The notes beneath the pieces were generated by a model. That model did no database searches. It was not told the DNA's origin and saw only the letters and a list, made by a program, of their open reading frames with translations. From an uncultured Collinsella sp. (GTDB lineage: Bacteria; Actinomycetota; Coriobacteriia; Coriobacteriales; Coriobacteriaceae), in contig CAUGJE010000001.1 in NCBI GenBank assembly GCA_959599915.1, positions 124,001-188,000 on the forward strand: a DNA stretch of 64,000 bases. Direction: 5' to 3'. Below are positions 16,287-25,342 of the stretch, in pieces (the first letter of the stretch is position 1; each line of letters begins with the position of its first letter). A program made the translations under genes and the position numbers.

Positions 16287-18155
16287 CTAAGCGGCGACTT
16301 CGGTGCCCTTGTTCTCGTCGATAAAGAAACGCTTGTACCAGATGAGGAACGTCAGCGTGGTATAGATCTTGCGCTGGTTGAGCGCGCGACCCTCAAAGTG
16401 ATCGTCGAGCAGTTTCATGAGCGCATCGGTGTCAAAGAAATCAGCAGCCCACGGTGCGGTGAAGTATTCCTTTACGTAGTCGTAGTACTTTTGCTCGCGC
16501 AGCCAGAACTTGACCGGTACGGGGAAGCCCACCTTCTTGCGCGTTGCCCACTCGTCGGGCAGCGTGCGGTTGGCAGCGTGACGCAGAACGAGCTTGCAGC
16601 CTTCTTCGTTAACACGGTAGTTGGCGGGAATGTGCTCGGCAAACTCCATGACCTTCTTGTCCAGAAACGGGACGCGAAGCTCCAGAGAATGCGCCATGCA
16701 CATCTTGTCGGCCTTGAGCAGAATGTCGCCCGGTAGCCACATGTTCATATCCAGATACTGTTTCTTGGAAAGCTCGCAGCAGTTGGGAACCTGCTTGTAG
16801 TACTCGGCGCACATCTCGGCGGCGTTCTTGCCGGTGTCATAAGCGGGCTTGAGCACCTCGTCGACTTCGGAGGGATCGAACACCTTTGCCTGACCCACAT
16901 ACCAGCGCTCGGGAACCTCGGCGCATTTCGTCAGGAAGTTGTGACCCTTAAAGTAGGGGAGATGCTGAACGAGTGAGCCCAGGGCGCGACGTATGCCGAG
17001 CGGCACGCGCTTCTTAAAAGTGCGCATCTCGGGGGTGTCCTCGTACCACTCATAGCCGGCAAACAGCTCGTCGGCACCCTCGCCCGAAAGGACGACGGTG
17101 ACCTCCTTGGAAGCCATCTGCGCCAGATAGTACAGCGGCACGCTGGACAGGTTCGATTGCGGCTCGTCCATGTGGTACTGGATATCGGGCAGTGCATCAA
17201 AGAACTCGTCGGCGGTAATCATCTTGCGCACGTTCTTGATGCCCAGCTTGTCGGAAAGCTCGGCGGCGTAGTTGGTCTCGTTGAAGTTCTTGTAATCGAA
17301 GCCGACAGAATACGTGGTGTCGGGCATGAGACAGGCAGCGATGTAGCTGGAATCGACACCGCCAGAAAGGAACGAGCCCACCTTAACATCGGCGATTCGG
17401 TGCGCAGCGACGCTTTCGTGCACGACCTTGTCGCACTCGTCCACGTACTCCTCGAAGGTCTTGGAGTTGTCGTCGGTGAAGTCACAGCTCCAGTAACGCT
17501 TGATGTCCATGGTGTTGGTCGTTAGGTCATACGTAAAGCAATGCGCCGGGGCAAGCTTGAACACGCCCTTAAAGAAGGTCTCCTCCGTGGCAGGGAATTG
17601 CAGCGTCAGGTAGGGGCGCAGCGCGTCGTGGTTGACAGCCTTCTCAAACTTGGGATGGTCCAGGAAGCTCTTGATCTCGGAGCCAAACAGCAGCGAGCCA
17701 TCGGATGCCTGGTAGTAATAGAACGGCTTGATACCAAAGATGTCACGAGCACCAAAGAGTTTGTTCTTGTTCTGGTCGTGAATCACGAACGCGTACATGC
17801 CGCGCAGACGGTTGACCAGGTCCTCGCCCCACTCCTCGTAACCGTGTACCAGGACTTCGGTATCAGCGTTGCAGTGGAAGGCGTAGCCGGCCGCCTCCAG
17901 CTCGGCACGAAGCTCCTGGAAGTTGTAGATCTCTCCGTTGAAGACAATCGTGACCTTGCCGTCGTCGCTCGACATGGGCTGGGCTCCAGCTTCGGAAAGA
18001 TCGAGAATCGAAAGACGACGAAAACCAAGGGCAACGTTGTCGACGATATGCTGGCCGCCCATATCGGGACCACGGTGGATGATGCGATTCATCATGGCCG
18101 TGAGAACCAGCTCACTCTGTTCATCTGTACCGGTAAAACCGACAAAACCGCACAT
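16287..18155 (-). CDS. asnB: Asparagine synthase (glutamine-hydrolysing)
   Basis: A 622-residue cytoplasmic enzyme that makes asparagine from aspartate, glutamine and ATP. After removal of Met, the N-terminal Cys of MCGFVGF is the glutaminase nucleophile, which fixes the start at 18155 (RBS AGAAAGGAT); the open frame upstream is not used. The glutaminase domain spans about residues 1-200, with RRLSILDLSEAGAQPM near 46. The synthetase domain has the ATP PP-loop SFLSGGVDSS near 255 and SGEGADELFAGY near 350. It is transcribed away from murE and has a terminator hairpin in its leader. Confidence 0.95.
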   Translation of the reverse strand: MCGFVGFTGTDEQSELVLTAMMNRIIHRGPDMGGQHIVDNVALGFRRLSILDLSEAGAQPMSSDDGKVTIVFNGEIYNFQELRAELEAAGYAFHCNADTEVLVHGYEEWGEDLVNRLRGMYAFVIHDQNKNKLFGARDIFGIKPFYYYQASDGSLLFGSEIKSFLDHPKFEKAVNHDALRPYLTLQFPATEETFFKGVFKLAPAHCFTYDLTTNTMDIKRYWSCDFTDDNSKTFEEYVDECDKVVHESVAAHRIADVKVGSFLSGGVDSSYIAACLMPDTTYSVGFDYKNFNETNYAAELSDKLGIKNVRKMITADEFFDALPDIQYHMDEPQSNLSSVPLYYLAQMASKEVTVVLSGEGADELFAGYEWYEDTPEMRTFKKRVPLGIRRALGSLVQHLPYFKGHNFLTKCAEVPERWYVGQAKVFDPSEVDEVLKPAYDTGKNAAEMCAEYYKQVPNCCELSKKQYLDMNMWLPGDILLKADKMCMAHSLELRVPFLDKKVMEFAEHIPANYRVNEEGCKLVLRHAANRTLPDEWATRKKVGFPVPVKFWLREQKYYDYVKEYFTAPWAADFFDTDALMKLLDDHFEGRALNQRKIYTTLTFLIWYKRFFIDENKGTEVAA

Positions 18156-18280
18156 GCAAGATCCTTTCTGCTGACGGCTCAGGTGTACTGCCGCAAGGAT
18201 TGCGGCAGCTGATGTCAAATAATCTTTACTATCATGCCAATCTTTTGTTTCGTGATAGGGCATAAGCGCCGAGCGAACCG

Positions 18281-18325
18281 AAAAAACCACGTCCCGATCT
18301 TCAGGCGAAGCGGCGGGACGTGGTT
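18281..18325 (-). terminator. Terminator hairpin in the asnB leader (possible attenuator)
   Basis: On the minus strand AACCACGTCCCG (18325-18314) pairs with CGGGACGTGGTT (18296-18285), followed by a run of T. It lies 126 bp before the asnB ATG, and no minus-strand gene lies upstream that it could end. A weak promoter (TTGCAT, 16 bp, TAATAA) is visible on the minus strand near 18400-18425. I saw no T-box core sequence. The rest of 18156-18554 holds nothing else apart from the murE promoter region. Confidence 0.55.
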
Positions 18326-18554
18326 GCGAACGCTATGTTAAAGAACAGCACCCAGATTTCCTTGGTTTTACACGGGGTGAACACTGTTGCCATTTATTAG
18401 ACCACGGCACAGTCCATGCAATTTTTTAGAAGGCTGTGATGCGCGCAAGGTCAGGTGGCATATTAGGATGGTTGATAATACAGAATGTTTCATCGTTTCT
18501 GCCGCGGGACGCCTTCTGCCCTTTAAGGCTGAATTTAGCGAGAGAGGTCTTTGT

Positions 18555-20072
18555 ATGTCGAGTCCGACACAAGAGAAGCTAACTCTGATGCGCTATATAG
18601 AGTTGCTCGAGGAAGATGACCTTGTTGTTTCCAGACCGAGCGCTTCGTGCGACCAGCGCATTGAGTTTGCGACTGATGACTCGCGCCAGGTGCGTCCGGG
18701 CACGTTGTTTGTCTGCAAAGGCCGTGCGTTTAAGCGCGAGTACCTGCTTTCGGCAATCGCCGATGGCGCCGTGGCCTACGTTTCCGAGGTCGATTACGAT
18801 GTTGATCTTCCCGCGGTGATTGTGAGCGATATTCGTCGCACGCTCGCCGTGGTGGCAGATGCCTTTTATGGGCACCCGTCGGGTAAGGTGAAGGTCTGCG
18901 CCTTTACAGGCACCAAGGGCAAGTCGACCTGCGGCTTTTATCTGCGCGGCATCCTCGCCAACGAGGCCAAGCTTACGGGCTGTCATCGACCCGCTCTTAA
19001 TACGGGCATTGAGTTCGACGACGGCATCGAGACGGGCCCTTCCAAGCTGACGACCCCCGAATCCTTCCTGCTGCAGTCTCGCATCGCGCATGCTGCGGAG
19101 GCGGGTGCCCCGTGGCTGGTTATGGAGGCATCGAGTCAGGGCCTCAAATACGAGCGTACGGGCAAGATTGACTTTGAAGTCGGCGCCTTTACCAATATCG
19201 GCGAGGATCACATTTCGCCGATTGAGCATCCGACGCTCGAGGATTACTTTGCCAGCAAGCTCAAAATCTTCTTGCAGAGCCGTTTTGCCGTGGTCAATCT
19301 CGATATGGATAAGGTCGATCGCGTGCTCGAGGCGGCATCTCGTTGCGAACGTACGGTGACGTTCTCCCTGACCGACGAGCGTGCCGACGTGCTTGCGCTG
19401 GCGATTCGCAATGGCGACTGCGGCGTGGTGGCAACGGTGCGCACGCCCCGTTTTACGCGTGACATTGTGATTCCCACGCCGGTTAAGTTCAATGTGTCCA
19501 ACGCGCTTGCCGCTATTGCCTGCGCCGAGGCCCTGGGCATTTCCGAAGAGGGTATCGTCCATGGCTTTGAGGGCGTCTTCGTTCCCGGTCGTATGGAGCT
19601 CTATCCGTCCGTATCGGGCAAAATCCTGGGCATCGTCGATTTTGCACATAACGGCATGAGCCTCGAGACACTCCTGCGCGACTTGCGCGAGAACTATCCC
19701 GAGCGCGAGCTGGCGGTTGTATTTGGCGCTACGGGCGGTAAGGGTGTCGATCGACGCACCACGATGGGCATCGCCGCTGGCAAGTATGCCGACCGAATCG
19801 TGATTACCGAGGATGACCCCGGCCCCGAGGATGTCGAGGACATCTGCGCCGAGATCGCGCGCAACGTTCAAGCGCAGGGAAATGATAACTGGCAAATCGT
19901 GACTGATCGCGTTGCCGCTATCGAGACTGCCGTGCGCGAAACTGTCCGTCCTGCCGTGGTCATCGTGACCGGTAAGGGCGAGGAAGAGTGTATGCTGCGC
20001 AAGAACGGACCCGAGCCTTGTGAGCGCGACGGTTCGATTCTCAAGCGCACCCTTGCGGCGTACGACGCCTAG
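18555..20072 (+). CDS. murE: MurE-type UDP-N-acetylmuramyl-tripeptide synthetase (non-DAP type)
   Basis: A 505-residue Mur ligase that adds the third amino acid to the cell-wall precursor in the cytoplasm. The ATP loop FTGTKGKSTCGF is near residue 118, NIGEDHISPIEHPTLEDYFASK is the Mur central block (~residues 214-235), and FGATGGKGVDRR is in the C-terminal domain. Where mDAP-adding enzymes have DNPR, this one has DDPGPED, so the Arg that contacts DAP is missing. The amino acid added is therefore probably L-Lys or L-Orn (inference). Start: ATG at 18555 with GAGAGAGGT upstream. It heads a run with a HAD phosphatase and murI. Confidence 0.85.
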   Translation: MSSPTQEKLTLMRYIELLEEDDLVVSRPSASCDQRIEFATDDSRQVRPGTLFVCKGRAFKREYLLSAIADGAVAYVSEVDYDVDLPAVIVSDIRRTLAVVADAFYGHPSGKVKVCAFTGTKGKSTCGFYLRGILANEAKLTGCHRPALNTGIEFDDGIETGPSKLTTPESFLLQSRIAHAAEAGAPWLVMEASSQGLKYERTGKIDFEVGAFTNIGEDHISPIEHPTLEDYFASKLKIFLQSRFAVVNLDMDKVDRVLEAASRCERTVTFSLTDERADVLALAIRNGDCGVVATVRTPRFTRDIVIPTPVKFNVSNALAAIACAEALGISEEGIVHGFEGVFVPGRMELYPSVSGKILGIVDFAHNGMSLETLLRDLRENYPERELAVVFGATGGKGVDRRTTMGIAAGKYADRIVITEDDPGPEDVEDICAEIARNVQAQGNDNWQIVTDRVAAIETAVRETVRPAVVIVTGKGEEECMLRKNGPEPCERDGSILKRTLAAYDA

Positions 20073-20102
20073 ACCAGCCCCTTCTATGTAAACGGAGTGA
20101 CC

Positions 20103-21014
20103 ATGTCCCACAACATCCTGCCGACCGTTGCCGAGCTTTCGGGCGAGATGCGCGAGCGCCTTGCCAAGGTCAAGTATGTCTTTACCGATCTGGACGCCAC
20201 GATGCTCGCCCCCGGCTCGTGCGTGCTGCGCGATAACGACGGCAATCCCTCGACCAAGCTCGTCGAGGCGGTTGTCGCGCTCGCCCGTGCCGGCATCCAG
20301 GTGGTTCCCACCTCGGGTCGCAATCGCACCATGATCCATGAGGACGCCCGCGTGCTCGGCCTCAACTCCTACATCGGCGAGATGGGCGGCCTGGTCATGT
20401 ACGACCTCAAGGCCAACGACTGGGAGTACCTGACGGGCGACATGCCCTACGACCCCGCCTGCGGTCTCACGCCGCACCAGGTGATCGAGCAGACCGGCGT
20501 GTGCGAGAAGATCCTTGCCCGCTGGCCGCACAAGATCGAATACCACAACGACATGTCGACCGGCTACAAGTACCGTGAGGTCACCGTCGGCATGCGCGGC
20601 GATGTGCCCGACGATGAGGTCCAGGCCATCCTGGACGAGGCCGGCTGCGGTCTGGTCTGGGCTTGCAACGGCCATCTGACTCACCTGTCCAAGCCGACGA
20701 CGCTCGAGCTTAATCGCGTTGAGGACGGCCGCGCCTTCAACATCAATCCGGCGGGTCTCAACAAAGGCGTTGCCATTGCGCGCTTCTGCGAGCACCTGGG
20801 GATCGAGCGCGAGGAGACGCTTGCGCTCGGCGACTCCGAGTCCGACTTCTACATGGCCGACCATGTTGGCATGTTCTGCCTGGTCGAGAACGGTCTGACG
20901 AGCGCCGGTGCCCCGGAGTTCTTGGATGCCTGCGACAATGCCTATATTACGCGCGGCAAGATTGTCGACGGTTGGGTGGCAACGGCCGAGCTGTTGGTCG
21001 CGGCCCGTTCGTAG
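20103..21014 (+). CDS. HAD-superfamily hydrolase (Cof/YbiV-like phosphatase)
   Basis: A 303-residue HAD hydrolase with a large cap domain, as in the Cof group. Motif I is VFTDLDATML near residue 22 (nucleophile Asp and second Asp), motif II is VPTSGRNRTM, and motif IV is LALGDSESDFYMADHVG near 243. Such enzymes dephosphorylate sugar phosphates or flavin/pyridoxal phosphates; the substrate is unknown. The start ATG at 20103 has CGGAG just before it. It lies 30 bp after murE, in the same run. Confidence 0.85.
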   Translation: MSHNILPTVAELSGEMRERLAKVKYVFTDLDATMLAPGSCVLRDNDGNPSTKLVEAVVALARAGIQVVPTSGRNRTMIHEDARVLGLNSYIGEMGGLVMYDLKANDWEYLTGDMPYDPACGLTPHQVIEQTGVCEKILARWPHKIEYHNDMSTGYKYREVTVGMRGDVPDDEVQAILDEAGCGLVWACNGHLTHLSKPTTLELNRVEDGRAFNINPAGLNKGVAIARFCEHLGIEREETLALGDSESDFYMADHVGMFCLVENGLTSAGAPEFLDACDNAYITRGKIVDGWVATAELLVAARS

Positions 21015-21065
21015 CGCGACGCATCACGCATGGTCGCATTTTTCGAGAGAGAATCTGGTGAGGTA

Positions 21066-21950
21066 ATGTCCGATATCGATAATATGGCCGGGGACACGCG
21101 TCCGATCGGCGTGTTCGACTCGGGCTTGGGCGGCTTGACGGTCGCGCGAGCGATCGCAACGGCACTTCCGCACGAGTCCGTCTACTATTTCGGTGACACT
21201 AAGCGCTGCCCTTATGGCACCCGCACCGAGGACGAGGTTCGCTCGTTTGCGCTGCAGGCGGGCCGCTGGCTATCGAGGCACGACGTTAAGATCATGGTCA
21301 TCGCCTGCAACACGGCGACCGCCGCGGCCTTGCGTTTGGCTCAGCAAGTGCTTGACGTTCCCGTGATCGGCGTGATCGCCCCGGGCGCACGCGCCGCCAT
21401 CAACAGCACGCGTACGCGTCGCGTGGGCGTGCTCGCCACCAACCTCACCATTCGCTCGGGCGCCTACACGCGCGCCATCCAGGATTTGGATGCTGGTGTC
21501 GATGTGTATGGCTGCCCGGCTTCGAGCTTTGTCGAGGTCGTCGAGCACGAGCTCGCCTCGGGCGCGCATCTGCAGGAGCAGTGGCTCGAGAACGAGGATA
21601 TTTTTGATACGCCAGCCGTTCGCGCGCTGGTCGGCGCCACAGTCGAGCCGCTGCACGATCGTGGCATTGATACCGTGGTACTCGGCTGCACGCATTTCCC
21701 GCTGCTGGTGGGTCCCATCCGCCATGCACTGGGTCCCGGAGTGCGCGTGGTGAGCTCCGCCGAGGAGACCACGCGCGAGCTGACCGATATTCTCACGCGC
21801 CGCGAGCAGCTGGCGGGCGACGCAGCCGAGCCGCAGCATCGCTTTGCCACCACGTCTGACAACATTGCCGAGTTTGCGGTGGCGGGTAGCTTTATCTTTG
21901 GCCAGCCGCTCAAAAGCATCGAGCATGTCGATATCGACGAACTCGGTTAG
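21066..21950 (+). CDS. murI: Glutamate racemase
   Basis: A 294-residue cofactor-independent racemase that makes the D-glutamate used for the second position of the peptidoglycan stem. Visible are IGVFDSGLGGLTVARAI near residue 14, YFGDTKRCPYGTRT, the first catalytic Cys in VIACNTATAAAL near 86 and the second in VLGCTHFPLL near 204. The start is the ATG at 21066 with GGTGAGG upstream; ATG 21084 is possible. The position after a MurE ligase fits cell-wall synthesis. Confidence 0.94.
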   Translation: MSDIDNMAGDTRPIGVFDSGLGGLTVARAIATALPHESVYYFGDTKRCPYGTRTEDEVRSFALQAGRWLSRHDVKIMVIACNTATAAALRLAQQVLDVPVIGVIAPGARAAINSTRTRRVGVLATNLTIRSGAYTRAIQDLDAGVDVYGCPASSFVEVVEHELASGAHLQEQWLENEDIFDTPAVRALVGATVEPLHDRGIDTVVLGCTHFPLLVGPIRHALGPGVRVVSSAEETTRELTDILTRREQLAGDAAEPQHRFATTSDNIAEFAVAGSFIFGQPLKSIEHVDIDELG

Positions 21951-22003
21951 GTTCGCAATGTCGCCGAAGCCCTCGCCACATCTTTTGCCGAAAGGATAGT
22001 TCC

Positions 22004-22729
22004 ATGGAATACATGCAGGTCAACCGCGCCAACGGCCGCGCCGCCAACGAGCTGCGCCCCGTTAAGCTCACCCGCGGCGTCATGAAGCACGCCCACGGCT
22101 CGTGCCTGGCGGAGTTCGGCGACACGCGCGTACTGTGCGCCGCCACCATCGAGGAGGGTGTGCCGGGTTGGCGCAAGGGCGCCAAGGCCGGCTGGGTAAC
22201 GGCGGAATATGCGATGCTGCCGGCCTCGACTGGTAAACGCTGCAAGCGCGAGCATGCCAACCGTAAGGGCCGCTCCATGGAGATCGAGCGGCTTATCGGC
22301 CGCAGTCTGCGTACCGTCGTCAACATGAAGGCGCTCGGCGAGTACACCGTTACCGTCGACTGCGATGTGATCCAGGCCGATGGCGGCACGCGTACGGCGA
22401 GCATTACCGGCGCCTGGGTGGCGCTGCACGACGCCCTTGCCATGTGGGTCGAGGCGGGCAAACTCGAGCGCATCCCGCTCACGGGCCAGGTTGCCGCCAT
22501 TTCCATGGGCGTCGTCGACGGCAACACCCTGCTCGACTTGGATTATTCCGAGGACAGCCACGCCGAGGTCGACATGAACCTCGTCGCCACCGATTCCGGT
22601 GAGATGATCGAACTCCAGGGTACCGGCGAGCAGGCGCCCTTCGACCGCAAGCGTCTCAACGCTCTGCTCGACCTGGGTGACAAGGGTATCGCCGAGCTCA
22701 TCGAGCTTCAGCGCCAAGCCCTCGCCTAA
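22004..22729 (+). CDS. rph: Ribonuclease PH
   Basis: A 241-residue phosphorolytic 3'-exonuclease that trims the 3' ends of tRNA precursors. The sequence matches the family throughout: VKLTRGVMKHAHGSCLAEFGDTRVLC, GWVTAEYAMLPASTGKR, RSMEIERLIGRSLR and CDVIQADGGTRTASITGA (a hexamer-forming PH domain). The length is normal. The rph-rdgB order is common in Gram-positive bacteria. The stop codon is followed at once by a repeat-type hairpin. Confidence 0.96.
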   Translation: MEYMQVNRANGRAANELRPVKLTRGVMKHAHGSCLAEFGDTRVLCAATIEEGVPGWRKGAKAGWVTAEYAMLPASTGKRCKREHANRKGRSMEIERLIGRSLRTVVNMKALGEYTVTVDCDVIQADGGTRTASITGAWVALHDALAMWVEAGKLERIPLTGQVAAISMGVVDGNTLLDLDYSEDSHAEVDMNLVATDSGEMIELQGTGEQAPFDRKRLNALLDLGDKGIAELIELQRQALA

Positions 22730-22771
22730 CCTGCCAAAAAGGGACAGGTTTATTTTGGCAGGTTTTATCTG
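22730..22771 (+). terminator. Terminator-like dispersed hairpin after rph
   Basis: CCTGCCAAAA (22730-22739) pairs with TTTTGGCAGG (22753-22762) around a loop with GGGACAGG, then TTTTATC. It begins on the base after the rph stop. A copy with 41 of 42 identical bases lies in the opposite orientation at 59724-59765, right after another gene. Confidence 0.75.
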
Positions 22772-22875
22772 GGAAAACGTCGAAGTATAAGACTGCCGTT
22801 GATGGAGACGGGAGAGAGACCGAAGTCCTCGTCGTCCTCAACTCGGCATTGCTATAGAGACAAAGGAGGCCGACT

Positions 22876-23517
22876 ATGGCACTTGAGAAGATTGACATCG
22901 ACACTCTCGACCCGGCGGCGACCATCGTCGTGGCAACCGGCAACGCCCATAAGCTCACCGAGATCGAGGCCATTTTGGGCAAGGTCATGCCCGAGGTGCG
23001 CTTTGTGGCGCTCGGTCAGCTGGGCGATTTTGAGGACCCCGAGGAAAACGGCACGACGTTTTTGGAGAACGCCATCATCAAGGCGCAGGCTGCGGTCGAG
23101 GAGACGGGCCTTATGGCCATCGCCGACGACTCCGGCTTGGTCGTCGATGCGTTGGACGGCGAGCCGGGCGTGTATAGCGCGCGCTATGCGGGCGTGCATG
23201 GCGACGATGCCGCCAACAACGCCAAACTTCTCGTTAACCTGGAAGGCGTGGCAGACGAGGACCGTACCGCGCGCTTTATGAGCGTCGTCGCGCTTATCGA
23301 TACGGACGGCTTGGTCACCTATGGCGAGGGCGCCTGCGAAGGCGTTATCGCGCACGAGGGCCGCGGCGAACACGGTTTTGGCTACGACCCGCTGTTCCTG
23401 CCGGTCGATACGCCGGGCAAGACCATGGCCGAGCTCACGGCGGACGAGAAGAACGCCATCAGCCATCGTTTCCATGCGCTCGAGCATCTGTCCGCTAAGC
23501 TGACGGGCGAGGAGTAG
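22876..23517 (+). CDS. rdgB: RdgB/HAM1 non-canonical purine NTP pyrophosphatase
   Basis: A 213-residue enzyme that hydrolyses dITP, ITP and XTP to monophosphates, keeping deaminated purines out of DNA and RNA. VVATGNAHKLTEIEAIL near residue 17 is the substrate loop, and AIADDSGLVVDALDGEPGVYSARYAG near 82-107 carries the metal-binding acidic residues (shown in two overlapping blocks). FGYDPLFLP is the C-terminal signature. An AAAGGAGG site precedes the ATG at 22876. It abuts dtd three bases downstream. Confidence 0.95.
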   Translation: MALEKIDIDTLDPAATIVVATGNAHKLTEIEAILGKVMPEVRFVALGQLGDFEDPEENGTTFLENAIIKAQAAVEETGLMAIADDSGLVVDALDGEPGVYSARYAGVHGDDAANNAKLLVNLEGVADEDRTARFMSVVALIDTDGLVTYGEGACEGVIAHEGRGEHGFGYDPLFLPVDTPGKTMAELTADEKNAISHRFHALEHLSAKLTGEE

Positions 23518-23520
23518 GCC

Positions 23521-23967
23521 GTGCGTGCGGTGGTACAGCGCGTGCTCAACGCCGGCGTGACAGTCGACGGCGAGTGCGTGGGCCGTATTGGACGCGGCTA
23601 CCTGGTGCTGCTGGGCGTGGGCCACGGCGACACACGCGCCGAAGCCGACAAGCTGTGGGGCAAGCTCCGCGGGCTGCGTATCAACGAGGATGAGAACGGC
23701 AAGACCAACTTGGCGCTGGCGGATGTCGACGGCGAGGTGCTCGTGGTGTCGCAGTTCACGCTGTTTGCCGACTGCCGCCACGGCCGCCGTCCGTCGTTTA
23801 CGGACGCCGGCGCGCCCGATGTCGCTAACGAACTTTACGAGTACTTTCTGACACTCGTCGCTCAGGACGTTGAGCATGTGGCGCACGGTATCTTTGGCGC
23901 CGATATGAAGGTCGACCTGGTCAACGACGGTCCGTTCACCATCGTCCTCGACACCGATAGTCTGTAA
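23521..23967 (+). CDS. dtd: D-aminoacyl-tRNA deacylase
   Basis: A 148-residue proofreading enzyme that removes D-amino acids from tRNA. It starts with GTG and MRAVVQRVLNAGVTVDGE; the catalytic SQFTLFADCRHGRRPSF is near residue 78, and the C-terminal NDGPFTIVLDT carries the second active-site block. Length is normal. The three-base gap to rdgB implies co-transcription. The stop is followed immediately by one arm of a dispersed repeat. Confidence 0.94.
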   Translation: MRAVVQRVLNAGVTVDGECVGRIGRGYLVLLGVGHGDTRAEADKLWGKLRGLRINEDENGKTNLALADVDGEVLVVSQFTLFADCRHGRRPSFTDAGAPDVANELYEYFLTLVAQDVEHVAHGIFGADMKVDLVNDGPFTIVLDTDSL

Positions 23968-24000
23968 GTAGTCAATTTGGGACCGGGCTTTTTTAGCTGC
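23968..24000 (+). repeat. Single arm of the GGGAC-type dispersed repeat
   Basis: GTAGTC, TTTGGGACCGGGCT and TTTTAGCT occur in the same order and spacing as in the 36-bp arms of the palindrome at 43498-43608. It begins immediately after the dtd stop. Confidence 0.6.
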
Positions 24001-24001
24001 T

Positions 24002-24070
24002 TGCGTATGGCTGCAACAGGGTGCTATAGTATTAGAGTTTTGTCTATCTTAGGGGTATTATCCCCTTTTT
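24002..24070 (+). promoter_or_regulatory. Promoter and small leader hairpin of veg
   Basis: TTGCGT, an 18-bp spacer and TATAGT form a reasonable promoter (24002-24031). Downstream, GGGG-TATTAT-CCCC-TTTTT (24052-24070) looks like a tiny terminator within the leader, 28 bp before the gene start. Confidence 0.4.
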
Positions 24071-24097
24071 GAATTGCACCCTCTGGAGGCCCTATTC

Positions 24098-24394
24098 ATG
24101 GAAGAGATGGAAGTCAATCACGTCGACGACATCCACGAGAAGCTGACCGATATGGTGGGCGATCGCGTCAAGGTTAAGGCCAACATGGGCCGTACCCGCG
24201 TCATCGAGCGCATGGGCACCATCAAGAGCGTCCACCCCGCTGTCTTTATCGTTGAGGTTGACGAGCGTCGCGGCCGCAAATCGCGTCAGTCCTACCAGTA
24301 CATCGATGTCCTTACCGGCCAGGTCGAACTGTTCGACCCCGAGAGCGGCGAACATATCTTTACCCCGCTCGGCAACCAGCTCGAGGAGCACTAA
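24098..24394 (+). CDS. veg: Veg family protein
   Basis: A 98-residue small protein of the Veg (DUF1021) family, widespread in Gram-positive bacteria next to ispE. VGDRVKVKANMGRTRVIERMG and the KGRR-like RRGRKSRQSYQYIDVLTG are visible. Known work in Bacillus links Veg to biofilm formation and sporulation, and structures place it in an RNA-binding SH3-like fold; the role here is unknown. The ATG at 24098 is chosen because CTGGAGG lies just upstream. ispE begins three bases after its stop. Confidence 0.88.
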   Translation: MEEMEVNHVDDIHEKLTDMVGDRVKVKANMGRTRVIERMGTIKSVHPAVFIVEVDERRGRKSRQSYQYIDVLTGQVELFDPESGEHIFTPLGNQLEEH

Positions 24395-24396
24395 CG

Positions 24397-25293
24397 GTGA
24401 CCGATCGGTCCCTCATCCTTACCGCGCCGGCAAAGATTAACCTCTATCTGGGGGTTCATACCGAGCGCGACGCCCGCGGCTATCACAGGGTCGATTCCCT
24501 GATGGCAGCCGTCGGTCTAGCCGATGCCGTGACGGTCACGCCGGCGCAGGCGTTGACCGTCCAGACGGTTCCGGCATCCGATTTTCCCATGCAAAAAAAT
24601 ACGGCCTATCGGGCGGCAATCGCTATGGCCGAGCGTTACGGTCGCGATGCCAACGTGTGCGTGACGATCGAAAAGCGTATCCCGCTGTGCGCCGGCCTGG
24701 GAGGCCCCTCGACGGATGCCGCTGCGGTCATCGTTGCCTTGGCCGAGCTGTGGGGTATCGACCGTGCCGACCCCGCGCTCGATGACATCGCTCGCGGTAT
24801 CGGCGCCGACGTGCCGTTCTTTTTGCACACGAGTCCCGCACTCTACGTCGGCGGGGGAGATGTGCTGGCCACTGAGTATCCTGTGCTTCCGGCGACACCT
24901 GTCGTATTGGTCAAACCGCACGAGACGAGCGTTTCAACGGTTGAAGCGTATCGACGATTTGATGAGAGCCCGGTGCCCGCGGAAAAACCCGATGCGATTG
25001 CTTCTGTCTTACGCGCCGGCGATGCCGAGGCGGCATATGCGCTCGTTCATAACAATCTGGGCGTCATATCCGCGCAGATGGAGCCGCGGATCCAGGCGGT
25101 TCTCGACTGGCTGCGCGCACAGGAGGGAACCGTTGCCGTGGACGTGTGCGGTTCGGGTGCCTGCTCGTTTGCCATTTGTGATACCGTCGCTGCAGCAGCC
25201 CATCTTGCGGGAGCTGCCCAGCAAAATGGCTGGTGGGCCTGCACGACTGAGCTTATTCCCAACACGGTTCAAATCGACGCGCCAAAGAAATAA
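24397..25293 (+). CDS. ispE: 4-diphosphocytidyl-2-C-methyl-D-erythritol kinase
   Basis: A 298-residue GHMP kinase for the fourth step of the non-mevalonate (MEP) isoprenoid pathway. It starts with GTG. TAPAKINLYLGV near residue 8 and the ATP loop PLCAGLGGPSTDAAAVI near 88 are typical; the loop has GPST where most have GGSS. ispD and ispF lie 20 kb away in this window. The C-terminal SGACSFAIC block is the third GHMP motif. Confidence 0.93.
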   Translation: MTDRSLILTAPAKINLYLGVHTERDARGYHRVDSLMAAVGLADAVTVTPAQALTVQTVPASDFPMQKNTAYRAAIAMAERYGRDANVCVTIEKRIPLCAGLGGPSTDAAAVIVALAELWGIDRADPALDDIARGIGADVPFFLHTSPALYVGGGDVLATEYPVLPATPVVLVKPHETSVSTVEAYRRFDESPVPAEKPDAIASVLRAGDAEAAYALVHNNLGVISAQMEPRIQAVLDWLRAQEGTVAVDVCGSGACSFAICDTVAAAAHLAGAAQQNGWWACTTELIPNTVQIDAPKK

Positions 25294-25342
25294 AAATTTC
25301 TCTAGCACGCGGCGAAAATCTTTGTTACTATAGTCGAGCTAA

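Noticed and set aside
18302..18393. A 30-codon minus-strand frame ahead of asnB that could be a leader peptide
   Set aside because: No ribosome-binding site, only one Asn codon, and the candidate -10 overlaps its start.
18330..18554. T-box riboswitch for asnB
   Set aside because: The conserved AGGGUGGNACCGCG core was not found on the minus strand.
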